This document shows, in pieces, positions 33,007-45,650 of a DNA stretch of 64,000 nucleotides (positions within the stretch are counted from its first letter, which is position 1; each line of letters opens with the position of its first letter). The translations under genes were made by a program, and so were the position numbers. The notes beneath the pieces were generated by a model. It was not told the origin of the DNA. It did no database searches and saw nothing but the letters and a program-made list of their open reading frames with translations. Source of the DNA: Serripes groenlandicus (Eukaryota; Mollusca; Bivalvia; Cardiida; Cardiidae); assembly GCA_031761405.1 (NCBI GenBank), contig JASEVX010000007.1:35098349-35162348 (forward strand). The letters run 5' to 3'.

Positions 33007-36000
33007 CTTGTGGATTATATTTTTTCTGTGAAAGAAAGAACAATGAATACAACATCTGTGACTCGATGCTTTGAAATCAGTAGGTGAACGAGCATTACTT
33101 CTTCTGCCTCAGTCGTCCTAATGTAAATCGTCGAAGCAACAATATGCATGTACATAACTTGACTTAGCTTAGTTGTGTAAATGTAATAGGTTAATCTGTA
33201 TCGCTTATCAGGATCCGAAAGTGCGCCAAACCTATTACTGCGTACATCAGCATTCCTATGCAGTTATGTGACTGTAATGGACGAATCACCTTGTACATAT
33301 GAGCCCTTTCTAGCCTTATAGCATCCCGTCTTTACAACATAAAGGTCGAATATATTGTGATTTATTTATATATAACTTTGTGCTAGAATCACTAGAAAAT
33401 GTAACCTGTTCAGTTGACGCGAAATAGAATTTCAAATATTCATTGTGGATGGTTAAACGTCAACGTGAAATAGAGGTCGGGTTTGTCAATGAACAGAAAA
33501 TAATCAAACTTAGATTTACAACATTGACACAGTTACATGTACTGATCCTGTTCGTAAATAATTCAGTTTAATGAAATGAATAAAGACAAACATACTTTTA
33601 TTCAGTGTAATAACCCTATATGTGTTGAAGCTTTAAGCATGATCAGCCCAAACTTGACCACTGTATGATTTTTGTTATACGTGCACACGTACAACATTAT
33701 ACCTGATTTTCGGAGATAAGTTTATTCCTTAAACCACATAAAGCCTTACCTTGTGCAGGAAGAACATACGTTGTAGGCAGACTGGAAAAGAAAAATAGTC
33801 GAGACGTGTACCGGGAAAATAATCAAGAGCGTATTTATGACAAGCTAGATAAATATCTTCATGTGCACCCTACCAATTCAATAAAAAAAAAAAGTTTGAC
33901 GGAAGTTATTTGAATTTATTTGAATTAACGAATTATGGGTTTATCATTGCACATCTTTAGTTATATACATTGTATAGCTTATTAGCCCTCTCTGATAATT
34001 ATATTTAGGAAACTGTTTTCTTTTTTAATGATCGACAGTTATTTATTTACTCACGCGCAACGAGCAAAAATATGCCTTTTCATTGTACTATGACTGCAAA
34101 GTCTGTATTTTTATGTCAACATGATACGAGTCAATCGATTCATAACGGAGCCGAGAAATCCCGGTCCATGTAAACAAAATTGAGGGAAAAAAGACGCTAA
34201 TGAAGCGAACAAAACAAAGACACTAAACTAAATTATTTGGAGCGAAATGTAGCAAAGTATTTTTAGAACGTCCGTGTCGACTCTCAGAATAATGCTTACT
34301 GGGATGAATTCACAGATCATTTAAACAACGCATACTTAAATGACCGAGGATTCAGAATACATCATCAGGTCCACTCAACGGAAATATAAGAAGAAGCATT
34401 ACCTTTGAGAATGTTCGTATAATCCACTCTCTCTACGTAAACCAAACTACGAGTATCCATGAAGTGTTTACTTTTTATTCGATGAAGTGGACCGAATGAA
34501 ATATCAGTCAATACATTTTCACAATAAGTTTTAATTTAGATTACACTGACTTCGAGCACTCTACTGAATTAAGTGTTTGTGTAACACCAAGTTGATGTCA
34601 CCTTAGGATTGTAAGATAAAAATATAGTTACCATCCTTTCTCTGTGTGTAGAGTTTGAATAGGACTGTAAAGAAATGACGAGAATTGCAGGTTAGTCTTT
34701 CTATCTATATATGAAGATTCATAAAGTGTTCCTAATTGCAGACGCACTCTGACGCATCTGAAGCAGACGACTCTTTAAAACATCGTGGTTAAATACGAAA
34801 TTATTGATAATGAGCACTTTTTCCATTTCCCACACAGTCTTTAGCACGTTTCAAAAGATACTTATACTTTTAGAGAGTTTCCTTATGTTGTCTAGATTTT
34901 TTTTAAAAGCCGCTTGTTGCAGACTTGCTTTATGAGAAAAGTGGCAAAGAGAATTAATTGTATGTGTACACACCTAGTTTTCACATATTATTTATTTATC
35001 TGTAGGAGAAACATACTTATATTTACACATATATCACATGTATTGTGATTTTTGAACCAAGTTCCTAAACATAAAACGGGTAAATGAAAAATCATGTTTA
35101 CCTTCTGATGGGTGAATGAACTGTCGACAGCTTTCTGCAAAATCAAAACAAATGATGTTTAGACGAAAACAGTTTTAAACAATCATTTGGATCAATCCAT
35201 TATTTCATACAGAATGTATCATGGTGTAAATTTGCCCAAAAATTCAATTTAAGGACAGATTTGATGAAATTAAAAGCTGTCAATGATAAGGAAAAGTGGG
35301 TTGTAAGTGGATTGTCAATATGAGATGGGTCTGGCGATTAAAGGTCTTAGTGACTCTCCGTAACCGGAGCATGTAAAAGTCAGGAAATTAAACAAATGTG
35401 TTTACGGTTTTTATGTCAAAAGATACTTTAAGGACTAACTGACATGTAGACGGACGGTGACAATTGGAGAGACTATGCGGTTAATTATACACTATTCTCA
35501 GATGCGTTAAGACCTCAAAACGCTAGTCGCGGGTAATATAGTGTTTATATTCCTACATGCAATTATTTCTCCTGGGGTTTTGTTCTTCGTGTAACACTAT
35601 CATCGTTTGTTGTTCACTCAATTTTAATTTCTTTACTCTCCATCGAAAGTTCATTGGTCGAGCCAAATGAACAACGACCTTCGAGACTTTGTCAACAGCT
35701 AAGATAGCAGACAATTCGGAATCTTCCCTGTTCATGGTCTAATCTTACGTACTTTGCCATTGAATGTTCAAAGTTATGACTAAACACCATTTACATTGTT
35801 TGCAAACTACACTCAAAACCTTTTCGAACTTCACAATTTTAATTTGTAATTATATATGTATTCAATAACATAAATAGACTGCTTTTACTGTGCACAGTAG
35901 TCAATGTTTTCTGATAAATATATAATTTTACGCAGTTGCAGAGCAGTCATTATGAAAAATTGGGATCACTGGATATTGATTAGCTCATTTGTGAAAACCT

Positions 36001-39000
36001 CAGATTAACAGTCACAGTTCAATGAATTATGATCCGAAGGTTATTGTTAACGTGTTTCCATTGACAAAAAGGTTATCTTGGGTTTGTGTCGAATTTCCAA
36101 TAACAGCAATGCTTAAGTAAGCTATGAAATTCAAAGTTTGGAATTTAAAGGGATGTTGGGTTTAATGCGATTGTCTTGCTCCCAGACATTGGAATGTCAA
36201 TTTTCGTGTGATGTGGCTGAATTTAAACATGACATATTTAGTAAAATAATTACTTTTTCATTGTAACAACAACATACGCCAGACCACATATCGTAAATAT
36301 TGTGACAGCCAGAAGACAAATAAGAACAATAGACACGGAACTGTAATCCTTCGACTTTCTGGGTTCTAAAAATAAACATAAAGATAATAAACGAATGTAA
36401 TCAGGTTTGACAATTATATTTATTACAAGGATGACTTTAACAAACTATTCTGCTACTTCTTATACTGCTAAAATTGCTAGTGATAAAAGTAATAGCAAAA
36501 TAATACTATGCTAAATATAAATATATTAAAGGAGCTTTCACTGTCGTTTAATACTTCTACGTTGCACAAACTGAAACAATGAGCATTTAAGAAGGTGATT
36601 ATAATGTTTAAAACATTAAACAACCTGATTAACATAATATTGACAATCGACTCATCTCACATCTATGCGTTTAACTAGGTATGAATAAAAACGATGAATC
36701 TATTCCAATAAAGGGGAATTTGTCTATTTTCAAGAACGTACAGTTTACATTTTGTACAAAATAAGATCGTGAAAATGACATGATTAACATTGTGCATTAA
36801 CTGTATAAATTTGGTCAGGAGCAAACAGGGCCTTTTAACATATCACACAGTCTCGTCGGATTCGTCAACATCTCTTTAAACTTAGAGGGCAATATTTTAA
36901 CTTCCGACAAAAAACTTGTAGCTCCATATTGTTCGATCCTATATATCTTTATATGAACATATGACGGGAATTCATAAATACTTTTTTCGTATTACGCAAT
37001 TCAAATGAGAGGTCCTCGATGAAAACAAACCTTGACGTAATTTATTCACGGAAACAAATATACCTACCAGTATTTCCATGCTTAAAATGATAAAAGTGGA
37101 TTTTGCTCTGCATAAGTTTGTTCAAACCTTTTATAATTCATTTGCGAACAGTTCGGAGACAGATAAGACTATAATGGATTCACTAGCTGATCTGAAATAT
37201 CGTATATGCCTTACGGCCGGTTTTTGCAGAGCGCCGCTAAAATATAAATATCACCATCGTACCTTCAGCAGTTCCTGGTAATACTGAAGTAGTCGGTTTA
37301 GGAGTCGTGGTTTTCGTGGTTGTTGTTGTGGTCGTTGTGGTTGTTACCTTACTCAAATCAACATCTACAAATTGTTTCAATATGAAAGTATGTATTTCAT
37401 TACACGTTCAGTATATACGTCTACTTGCATGTACGCGAAGACAATTTACGAAAAGTTTCGATTATGATTACTGCCAATATATATAGAAGGCGTAGCTTTA
37501 GGGACAAGTTATTACATTAATTGTAGAATGAATGGTTAACACTGAATTTAAAATGTCAATTATGAGTCTTCACATATTCGAATACAGTGATGCGGTGACA
37601 GAGCTTCCGTTCACGTTACAAAGGTTCTGGGTCCTTATCCCGTGATGAGTGGGTCCTGACTTTGGGGTTTTCCACACAAACGGTGCGAGTACTGTTCAGA
37701 TCTCCAGGAAGCAAACATCGAGCGTGATTAATATAAGCTGAAAGCTTCTGTTGCAAATGATGTCAAATAAATGGTTTAAACTAAGTATTCGAAGAATTAT
37801 CCCTCCCGAACAGAAATTTATGATGTTTTATACGATTGTTACTGTAAGAGGCAATTCAAAAGGACTTTATGAACTTATATAAAACATAGACCCAATGTTC
37901 AACCTTTTATCAGGACATAAAAGGACTAAAGAATATAAAGTATATATTACCGAAACAGTATCTAAGTGGACACGTTGATGGTATCTCTAACAGACAGTAT
38001 ACCGTGTAGTAGAGACAGTTCTTAAGACGAAGTTGAAGTACTTGGTGACAATTGGAGTCGTATGTTCTGACACAAGCTGTCCTATCATTTACGCCACTTT
38101 CAAAGGATGGTATACTTCCTTGAAAATACAGACGTAGATTTAAAAGTTGACTATCAAGACTATGCACGTAAGACTACTCCCGAACCAAACACCGAAACAG
38201 TTATGAAAAAGGAATAAGATATCTGCAGAGATGAAAGGAAGTTATTTGTGTTCTTACTATCTCATACTTCTGATTAAATATTTTGAAAAATAACAAAGTG
38301 GACAAATAAACATGCTTTAACATATCTGAGCTTTCTGATATATTTACGTATGCCCCAATCAATTTTCTGTAGTGATAAAACTGATCGGAAATTGTAATTC
38401 AGAATTCATTTATATCGCGACGAATACTGGTTAAATAACCGGTGCATTATTGACAGAGATATTGATGTCGTATTGCTTTCCCCGCATTACCACGCACACA
38501 AATAGATGCCATAATTACCATTCAATAATCATCTGTTTGTCTGACCTTTGCGGGAATTAAACACGCGTATGCTGCTCCCTATGTTGAGCATGATAAAGAC
38601 TATAACATAGTCTATAGATCTTTTAAAATGCGTGAGTTATATTGTTGTGCAGACTTGTTGATATGAACTGCGGTTTGCCTAATCTAACCTGAGAACCTTT
38701 GCGACCAGTGTAGATTCAGGCTAACGTGCATACGCGTGAAGTTTGATCTGGATCTACACTGTTAGCCAATACGTCACTTATTATTTGAAATGCCTTAAGT
38801 AATGTAACTGTCGACAAACACAGTCCATAAGATTTCGATAACACGGGTGCCCAGACAAATTCTTTCGTACAATTGTGATAATTCGCCAAGTTTGGTTTAG
38901 CACCGCTCAAATAGAGATCATAGGAAAACACAAACTTTACCGTTTACCCAGATGGGATATTTTGTTCCACATGATTCTGCTCTAACTGACACCGTTGTCA

Positions 39001-41355
39001 TGTTGTAAGTACTGCCATACCACACCCCTGGGTTAAGTGCATAAAGGTCACAGTATTTTGTCACATCAGATGTGGCCTGAGTGTACCCTATTGAAGGATG
39101 TCGGGTGTCCATATACGGGAAATCAACAAACCTGTCCAAGCCACACGGATCTACGGGAATAAAACGATAAGAAACCGTTTGTCGATTATGTGGCGTGTTT
39201 TTCAGATGTATTAAGCGCACTGAGTGTTCGGCGTGTGCTGGATAAAAGCTGAAACTTGATTTGTTGTTTCAGCTATTTAGTCTGCTAGCACAATCCCAAT
39301 ACGCCTATGATATGACCTTTTAAGAGACGTTTGCCTTTGAAGTTATGATGTGTACACATACAACAAGACAATTTGACATTTGCTTCGTTTTACACGATGT
39401 ATGACAACTCGATTGTTGTATAATTGTCAAACGTTGTTTCTACCATTGTCTGTGAAAAATGGAACATGTGCAAAAAATGGAACATCTAAAGTTTTGCAAG
39501 TTGCAATGATTGTGAGAAACTGGTTTGTTTTGCACATTCTTCGTCTATCAAAAGTCCTCGCTGCAAAATCATCTTAAGGTAAAGCTTCTCTATTAATTAG
39601 AGCATTTCTAAACGATATTTACAGCAGTGCATGCTAAGATCAGCAAACACATAGATGCAATTAATCTTTGAATCACAATGTTCGCTTCGAATAGTAAAAT
39701 GAAAGCATATTTAAAGTCAGGTACCTACATCTACCTACACGAATATTCGTACATCTCTTGTCTGCAATTAAGGATAAATCTAACAGGATTGAATTAAACG
39801 CAAATACTGTATGGTTTTACTAATTATCTTTACTTAACTGTTACTTTTGCGCAGTTTGCCAGAGTCGTTCACTCGTATCAGGATTTTCCTAAGTAATTAA
39901 CTAGTTTTGATTGACTGGGTTGTAGCCCGTTTTTAACAGGTGTTTTTTCCAGATTGAAAAGCTTTCTTGCATCTTCATAGATTATTTTTCTACACCACAC
40001 AGTCAGTTTGATATAAGCGTAACCGAGCAATTAATTATAAATGACCAAAGGCTCATTGTCAATACATTTGAAACATTTAATTAATCAGAAACCGGTATTT
40101 CTAGAAATGAAACCGTTAGCTGATATGATAACCCCGGAGTCGACTGTATTAAAAAAAGATCATGGATTAAATATGACAAATTTGAAGTGCAGTAAAGTGA
40201 GAAAAGAACGTTTTGTCTGTTTAGAATATTTTCACATTTTGGAACAAGGTTTTCAAACATCGCTTGCTACAATGGCGTTTCAAGACCCCTATATCAAAAA
40301 TGGGATAGTACTTTAATAACAAGTAATATAATGATCAGAACGCGTAGAGAAAAATCGTCTTAGCTTCAGTGATTTGCCTCTATTGGTGTTTGTGTTCACA
40401 TGCCCAAATTGTACATTTCTGGTTTAAATTTATTTACCCTCGGTGTCCTGGCATATTTCCGCGTGACAGCCTGGAATGATAATTACATAACATGAAACAT
40501 GTAAGTATTATATATATAGTTAAAATTCGACAATAATTTCATTATCAAAAGCATTATCCTCAGCATAACACACCGACATATTGTAATAAAAGTTTTTAAG
40601 TGATAGCATTGAGAATAATCAAGCTTAGCTTCCCGTTATGTTATGTTAAAGTTGACATTCCACGCCCGTTGAGCCCCGACTGCTGTGTATTTTCATGTTT
40701 TGATAATGCAAGCAAGAGCAAAATATATTACAATTCCTTTGCACTAGCATTATCAAACTTTGTTCAAAACAAAATAACAGGTATAAATGCATTTCGAAAT
40801 TAGTTACATAAGTAAAAGCATTAGCTTTAGCATAAAACACAGACATGTTGAACTAAATAGTTTTAAGTTATTAATATTGAGAAGCATTCGTGCTCCTTTT
40901 CCCTCTTTGTTATGATACGTTTGACATTTCACGCCTGATCCATTTGTTCGTGCTTATGCAAGTTAGTTATGCAAGGAAATACGAATGGTATCTATTTAAA
41001 CTAAACACAGACTATTTGTATAAATCAGTGATGAAGCAATCCTGCTGTATCCATATGCATTGGTATTCCAAGTTTAGGCTGTATATAAATATAAAATAAA
41101 CATAATTATCAAATAAAGACGACAAAGAAGAAGAAAAAAACAAAGGAGTCGAACGAACAGAAGATGAATCGATCGTGACATTTAAACAAGTATGCTATCT
41201 CTTTTGTTTTTAAATGCCTAACATGTGTACACTTTATTTTTCAATAAGGTAAATGGTAAAGACATTATGAAAACGCATAATATTGAAAATATTTTCTTTA
41301 ACCTACCTTCTAAAGTAAAAAGAAAGAACATTATAGATATCCATTTATGCCCCAT
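32921..41355 (-). CDS. Small type I membrane protein: signal peptide, D8C, Thr stalk, TM, microexon tail
   Basis: Ten candidate exons from 41355 to 32921 keep phase and give about 282 residues: signal peptide 1-16, D8C domain 17-142, threonine-rich stalk about 143-176, transmembrane helix within 177-213, and a cytoplasmic tail of about 70 residues. The D8C domain has the full cysteine set (nine seen), with WYGS, SCGTKYPIWVNG and CPLRYCFG. D8C occurs in uromodulin, GP2, OIT3 and VWDE, extracellular proteins often linked to mucosal or pathogen binding; ligand here unknown. Exons 1-5 are well supported; the tail is less certain. Alternatively translation stops at TAA 36252-36250, just after the helix, giving about 214 residues. 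Confidence 0.75.
33750..33781 (-). CDS. D8C membrane protein exon 9: 32-nt tail microexon
   Basis: TTTTCCAG acceptor and ACAAG|GTAAGG donor, phase 2 to 1. Encodes SLPTTYVLPAQ. Confidence 0.55.
34403..34426 (-). CDS. D8C membrane protein exon 8: 24- or 30-nt tail microexon
   Basis: Donor CAAAG|GTAATG. The acceptor lies in an AGAGAGAG run: start 34426 gives a 24-nt exon (GLYEHSQ), start 34432 gives 30 nt (ESGLYEHSQ). Both keep phase 2 to 2. Confidence 0.5.
34632..34664 (-). CDS. D8C membrane protein exon 7: 33-nt tail microexon, possibly optional
   Basis: TTTACAG acceptor and ATG|GTAACT donor, phase 2 to 2. Encodes SPIQTLHTEKG. Use of this exon requires the 24-nt form of exon 8, because the 30-nt form would create TGA at the junction. 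Confidence 0.5.
35102..35134 (-). CDS. D8C membrane protein exon 6: 33-nt tail microexon
   Basis: TTTTGCAG acceptor and AAG|GTAAAC donor, phase 2 to 2. Joined to exon 5 it encodes KKLSTVHSPIR. Confidence 0.6.
36254..36365 (-). CDS. D8C membrane protein exon 5: transmembrane helix
   Basis: Acceptor TTTTTAG, phase 1. Encodes EPRKSKDYSS and then the helix VSIVLICLLAVTIFTICGL plus AYVVVTMKK. The donor AAAAA|GTAATT (phase 2) overlaps an in-frame TAA (36252-36250) that would end the protein if this intron were retained. Confidence 0.8.
37263..37364 (-). CDS. D8C membrane protein exon 4: threonine-rich stalk
   Basis: Acceptor TTTGTAG and donor GAAG|GTACG, phase 1 to 1. Encodes a run of about nine Thr, then KTTTPKPTTSVLPGTAE. 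A mucin-like, probably O-glycosylated stalk that lifts the D8C domain off the membrane. Confidence 0.8.
37587..37690 (+). mobile_element. SINE fragment in intron 3 of the D8C membrane protein gene
   Basis: CAGTGATGCGGTGACAG, CCCGTGATGAGTGGG and TTTTCCACACAAAC match copies at 57.1 and 60.6 kb (opposite strand), defining one tRNA-derived SINE family. Confidence 0.6.
37951..38118 (-). CDS. D8C membrane protein exon 3: D8C domain, second half
   Basis: Acceptor TTCAAG and donor TTCG|GTAATA, phase 1 to 1. Encodes SIPSFESGVNDRTACVRT, SNCHQVLQLRLKNCLYY and STCPLRYCFG, the usual D8C ending. Confidence 0.88.
38941..39150 (-). CDS. D8C membrane protein exon 2: D8C domain, first half
   Basis: Acceptor CCCGTAG and donor AACG|GTAAAG, phase 1 to 1. 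Encodes DPCGLDRFVDFPYMDTRH, then KYCDLYALNPGVWYGS and AESCGTKYPIWVN. Clear D8C sequence. Confidence 0.88.
41307..41355 (-). CDS. D8C membrane protein exon 1: signal peptide
   Basis: ATG at 41355-41353 opens MGHKWISIMFFLFTLE and ends GAAG|GTAGGT in phase 1, matching the phase of the D8C exon at 39150. A second ATG lies out of frame downstream. Confidence 0.65.
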
Positions 41356-43085
41356 TTCTGTGCAATGGTTTCATACACAAATTAAACGCGATTGCAATTG
41401 ACGGCCAAAGATAAAATGATTAAACTGTATTACTGCAGTTAAACGTTGTTTTCTGTTTACTCTGGCATTGATTATCATCTCAACAACCATTATTTACAAC
41501 ATCCTTATTGGATGTTAAACCTAGGTACACGTCAGCTAGCCCATTGAAAGAAGTTTATGATACTACAATTGGATTGCCTTTTCCTTCTTTCAACCGCTTG
41601 CCTGATAAGATATTTAAAACTTATTTTCTTGAAACGTATTGTCAACCTTTTTTAATTTAGACAAATTATTACAATATTTTACATAAAGTGGTAACAGTGA
41701 AAACTGATAGTGTCTAGCATTATTTCCCTTTTTAACTTTTATTTAGGAACTTGTGGTTTGCTTTACGCGTTCAAAGTCGTCTGTATAGGGAAATTGGTGA
41801 CACTTCGAATATGATTAAACTAAAGAGCATGTTTTCCCCGTTTGAGTTAGACACTAATCTTTTGTAACGTGGTAGACTGTGGCACTGAATGAGAAGTCCG
41901 GTCTCCTGATTCGAATTTCTCGCGATCGGGACTTAATTGACGAGAGAACTGGTTAAAACTCGAGGAAGGTGTTGATTAGAATAAATTGTAATAATTTATT
42001 TTATAATTGCTGCAAAGTATTTATTATAAACTAAACTGAAACATAGTTTCATTATGCCCAAGTTGCAATGCGGCGTCCAGACTGTTAACAAGATTGCCAT
42101 CCAATTTGACCTTGTGACCTTGTTTTCGACCACAAATGAACCTGTTTCGAACTTGGCCTAGATTTGACGGAGATATTTATGTTGCCGTTAATTCATGTAC
42201 AATGTTGCCTGTAGTGTGCTAAAACGGCAATTGTCGATGACGCACGACGTTTGGCGAGTCTTGTCGGACGACGCACGGCGGACAAAAGATGATCACATTA
42301 GCCCACCTTTACCACTTTGTGCTAAGGTGCTGCTCATAAATTAAAGCAGACACGATTGGTAAGAAATGTACATGTTTAAACTTTTTCAATGGAAAACCTG
42401 TTTTGACAACTTAACAGGCTTATAAGTATCTGTAACTGTGATGAGCTTATTATGCAGATCATTAACGCGGAGTTGTTGGCCGTACGATGCTTTCGCTACG
42501 AACGGAAGGAACTAAGGAAGTTCTCAGTGGGATGAACTAGATGAACTTGCAGTTACATAGTCATGAATTAACGAGTTGTTGGTTTCCATGTGTAGTTTCC
42601 TTCAGTAAACGATGCTAAAACAGTTAATCAGGCAATGTTATAAATAAGCAAATTGGTATATGTGTTGTTGGTGATTGTAAAAGATGACAAAACTCAGTTA
42701 CGTTTGCTGATTTCATCAACCCGTTTGAGTTAAAGTTACTAAAACATACATGTAATTGCTTTTTGGTTTCGGTTGGATGGAACTAGGCGAAACATGATTG
42801 CAATATAGAAGAAAAAAACAATTTTGATCATCAAATTGACTTTCTTAGAGATAAAATAAACAACAAATAAGTAAAAAGTCTAATGTCTGAAATAACTTTC
42901 TTCGGAGCCGTTTTAATCCTTATGAAAAAGCTTTTTTCATTACCGATTCGTGAAAACGATCTCCAACCATTATTTAAAAAACATATCGAAATTGAATATA
43001 TAGACAGTATCAAAAGTAATTTAATTAAAAATGTAAGGCTATTGTTACTTGTTTGTTTTGATAAAAATATTGACATGAATATTAT
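41356..43085. other. Upstream region of the D8C membrane protein gene
   Basis: No gene recognised. A tRNA-like SINE fragment at about 41865-41950 (GTGGTAGACTGTGG and GATTCGAATTTC), and at 42060-42320 a clam-type repeat ending in a CACCTTTACC...GCTAAGGTG hairpin next to GGACGACGCACGGCGGAC. Confidence 0.5.
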
Positions 43086-43740
43086 TTGAATACATAAGTG
43101 GTTATCTACCTATTTACTATGAAATCCAGTCGGTTATCCTTATCTAGACGACGGGAGTACCGACTCCTAACGGTAGTTTAAGGCAATTCAAAAAAGTCGT
43201 CCTAAAGTGGTTATACACCTATTTAAAAGCAGCCAGTTGATTAAAGAATATGTTGTGTGGGGTACTGGTGTGAACAAAAAAGAAAACGTATGAGTAGGTC
43301 AACTGGTAGCCGTGATATGACTGATAAATTGTTGAAAACGGCCTTAATCAATCAATCAATTAATCACCTATTTAATATCCCATTTAGTCGGTTATTCATC
43401 TTCGGAAGGGTGAAGTGACTGCTTTAGATAGTGTAATACCTATATACTATTGCATCAAGTCAGTTATACCTCTCTAGAAGGGTATGCCGGCTGCTTAAGA
43501 TAGTGTTAGACCGTCCCCATGGAGGTTTTTACCCATGTAATATACCATTCAGTCGATTCTGCTACTCTACAACATTGTACCGAGCGCTAAAGAGAATGTG
43601 GGGCTCGTTCCAAGGTCGCTGATATCCAGTCGATAATCCCTCTCCTGAAGGGCGTACCGTCAGCTTAGGATAGTGATAGCCTTTTACCTAGGTGGTTAAC
43701 CACCTACTTAAATTACAATAATTCGATAACACCCTCAAGC
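43085..43740. repeat. Satellite cluster 1, unit about 75-95 bp
   Basis: Units carry CAGTCGGTTATCC, CTAGAAGGG, GACTGCTTAAGATAGTG and TGGTTA-x-x-CACCTATTTA. About six diverged copies, interrupted at 43245-43370 by a SINE 3' fragment (GTGTGGGGTACTGGTG ... CAATCAATCAATTAATC). Confidence 0.75.
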
Positions 43741-45002
43741 AGTTTGTACGTGTGAAAGTTCGAGCATCATAAGAGATATAAAGAAACGAGATACAGTACA
43801 ATCTTACTGTTTTTCGCCCTCAAATCTCAAACTTATTATACTTTTTTCGGCCATTTTGTTTCCGATTTAACTGGACTGAATCAGTAACCTCGTAACCTAT
43901 TAATTTCGTAACCGGTAAATCCACAGACATGATATTCCTTAGTTTTGATTGAATGAAAAGTAAATTAAAAACAAAAACTATTTCTAGATGAAATAATTAA
44001 AAATAAGACAATACCTACTCAATTGACTGGATGTAAACACCTCCAAATGTGACGTCATTGTAACGAAAGTAATGAATAAAAACCAAAAGGAAACCGACAG
44101 AAATGGTCGGAAAAGATAGTTTGTATCGTCACAAATGTAGTTCCGTAAATTATGACCTTTTATGCCTTCAATGAGTCCATTGTTTGAAATGATGTCACAT
44201 GTGGGCCATCAGTAAAACACATAATATTAATTTCGACAGGCTGAATTTTTAGTAGATTCATCTTTTTTTCATCAAAAATTGGTTTATTGATCAAACGGTA
44301 ATATCAGACAAAATTGGTACTAATAATTTCAACATTATTTCCAACAGGTTATTTAAAATACAAACAACATTTACAAAATATTCAAAAGCAGTGACAGTAT
44401 TATTTTTATACTTGAGACCACAACAACCAATGACGCTATAGAAATCTTCAAAATTGAAAAGCAAATGAAAGAAAAAGACTTTTAAGGTCACTGATTTAGG
44501 TTTGTCTACGAAACCGTCTAGTACATTAACTTTTATCAAACTAAAATAAGGTAAAAACAAACTGAACAATGAAATCTGCAGAAAAAGAGGATCAATCACT
44601 CTTTAAATTCAATAAACACTCAGAATTATTTTTATTCGAATATATATATATATATAAACATTTTGTTTGAAAAATGTAGAAAACTTAGTCTGTTCTTCAA
44701 CAGAAAAGGCTTTTTTATAACAACTTAGAGGCAGTTCATAACTAATGTCAATAATAAGTCACCGAGGGACCTCACATAAGTGTTTTGTCCTCTGATATAA
44801 CTGAAATACCACAGAAATGTATCTGTTTTCTGTGTAATTTATTGTGAATTCCATTTTTCTGTGTGCAATTGTTTAGTCTATACAATAGAAAGGGTAAAAA
44901 CTGGTATACATTGTATCAAATAAATTGTTATACTTTATTTTACATACTAGTAATGAAATTATACATATTTTCATGAACTGCTGCTAAAAGTAAAATCCAA
45001 TA

Positions 45003-45070
45003 CTGTAGTTTAATGGTAAACACCTGGTCTAACAAGAGTTCTGAGTTCAAATCTCAACGGGAACATGTTT
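45003..45070 (+). mobile_element. tRNA-like SINE head (also in the right arm, inverted)
   Basis: AGTTTAATGGTAAACACC (A-box side) and GAGTTCAAATC (B-box). The inverted counterpart lies at 49741-49806. Confidence 0.55.
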
Positions 45071-45436
45071 TTAAAGAAGCAAACAATTGAGCAGTAACAA
45101 TTATAAAAAGGAACTTAATCCACAATGATGACCCTTAGAAGCTGCACATTTTCAAGGTCTGATCAGATCCTTCACTATCAATATTGTCAAACGACATATT
45201 TCATATACATGTATACATAATCAGTTGTTGACACTTGTACTTATTAACAAATAACCTGATGCTGTTTCCTGTTTTACGAATTAAAAAACATTAAAGGAGA
45301 TAGTGGTTCAAAGCGAAAATATTGTTGGATAGGAAGATATTGTTCACTTTGGAGCATACTTCCTTTCCGACAATGTATTCAGAAAAGCCAAAGTTATCAA
45401 GTCATTTACATCATGCAAGTCCGCAAGGTGCTCAAC

Positions 45437-45650
45437 TTAACACTTTCCAACAGACATCAAACCTGCAGCAGATGATTTTGACAATGTTGAGGTAAAATAA
45501 TGAAAGCCAAAGTTTGACTAATAAATGGAATTGGAAACACTGTGACGAAAGAAGAAATTGCTCATCATGAGCAAGTGGTCCTTTTTTCGAGTGTTTTCAG
45601 AAGTTGTCTGCTGCGTACGCGTCAACAATTTTAACTCAAAATGCCTTTAA
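45437..45650. mobile_element. TTAA-flanked MITE with hairpin core
   Basis: TTAACACTTTCCAACAGAC at one end, ATGCCTTTAA at the other, and a central palindrome AAATTGCTCATCATGAGCAA. Same family as 28.8 and 59.2-59.8 kb. Confidence 0.65.

Noticed and set aside
35553..35735. 60-codon minus-strand frame between the TM exon and the first tail microexon
   Set aside because: No matching acceptor and donor keep it in phase with the neighbouring exons.
40041..40316. 91-codon open frame on the plus strand inside intron 1 of the D8C membrane protein gene
   Set aside because: No domain, signal peptide, splice partners or repeat match; length is within chance for AT-rich DNA.
45003..45070. tRNA-like sequence considered as a real tRNA gene
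   Set aside because: The acceptor stem does not pair convincingly and the same block is duplicated inside the inverted repeat, which fits a SINE.
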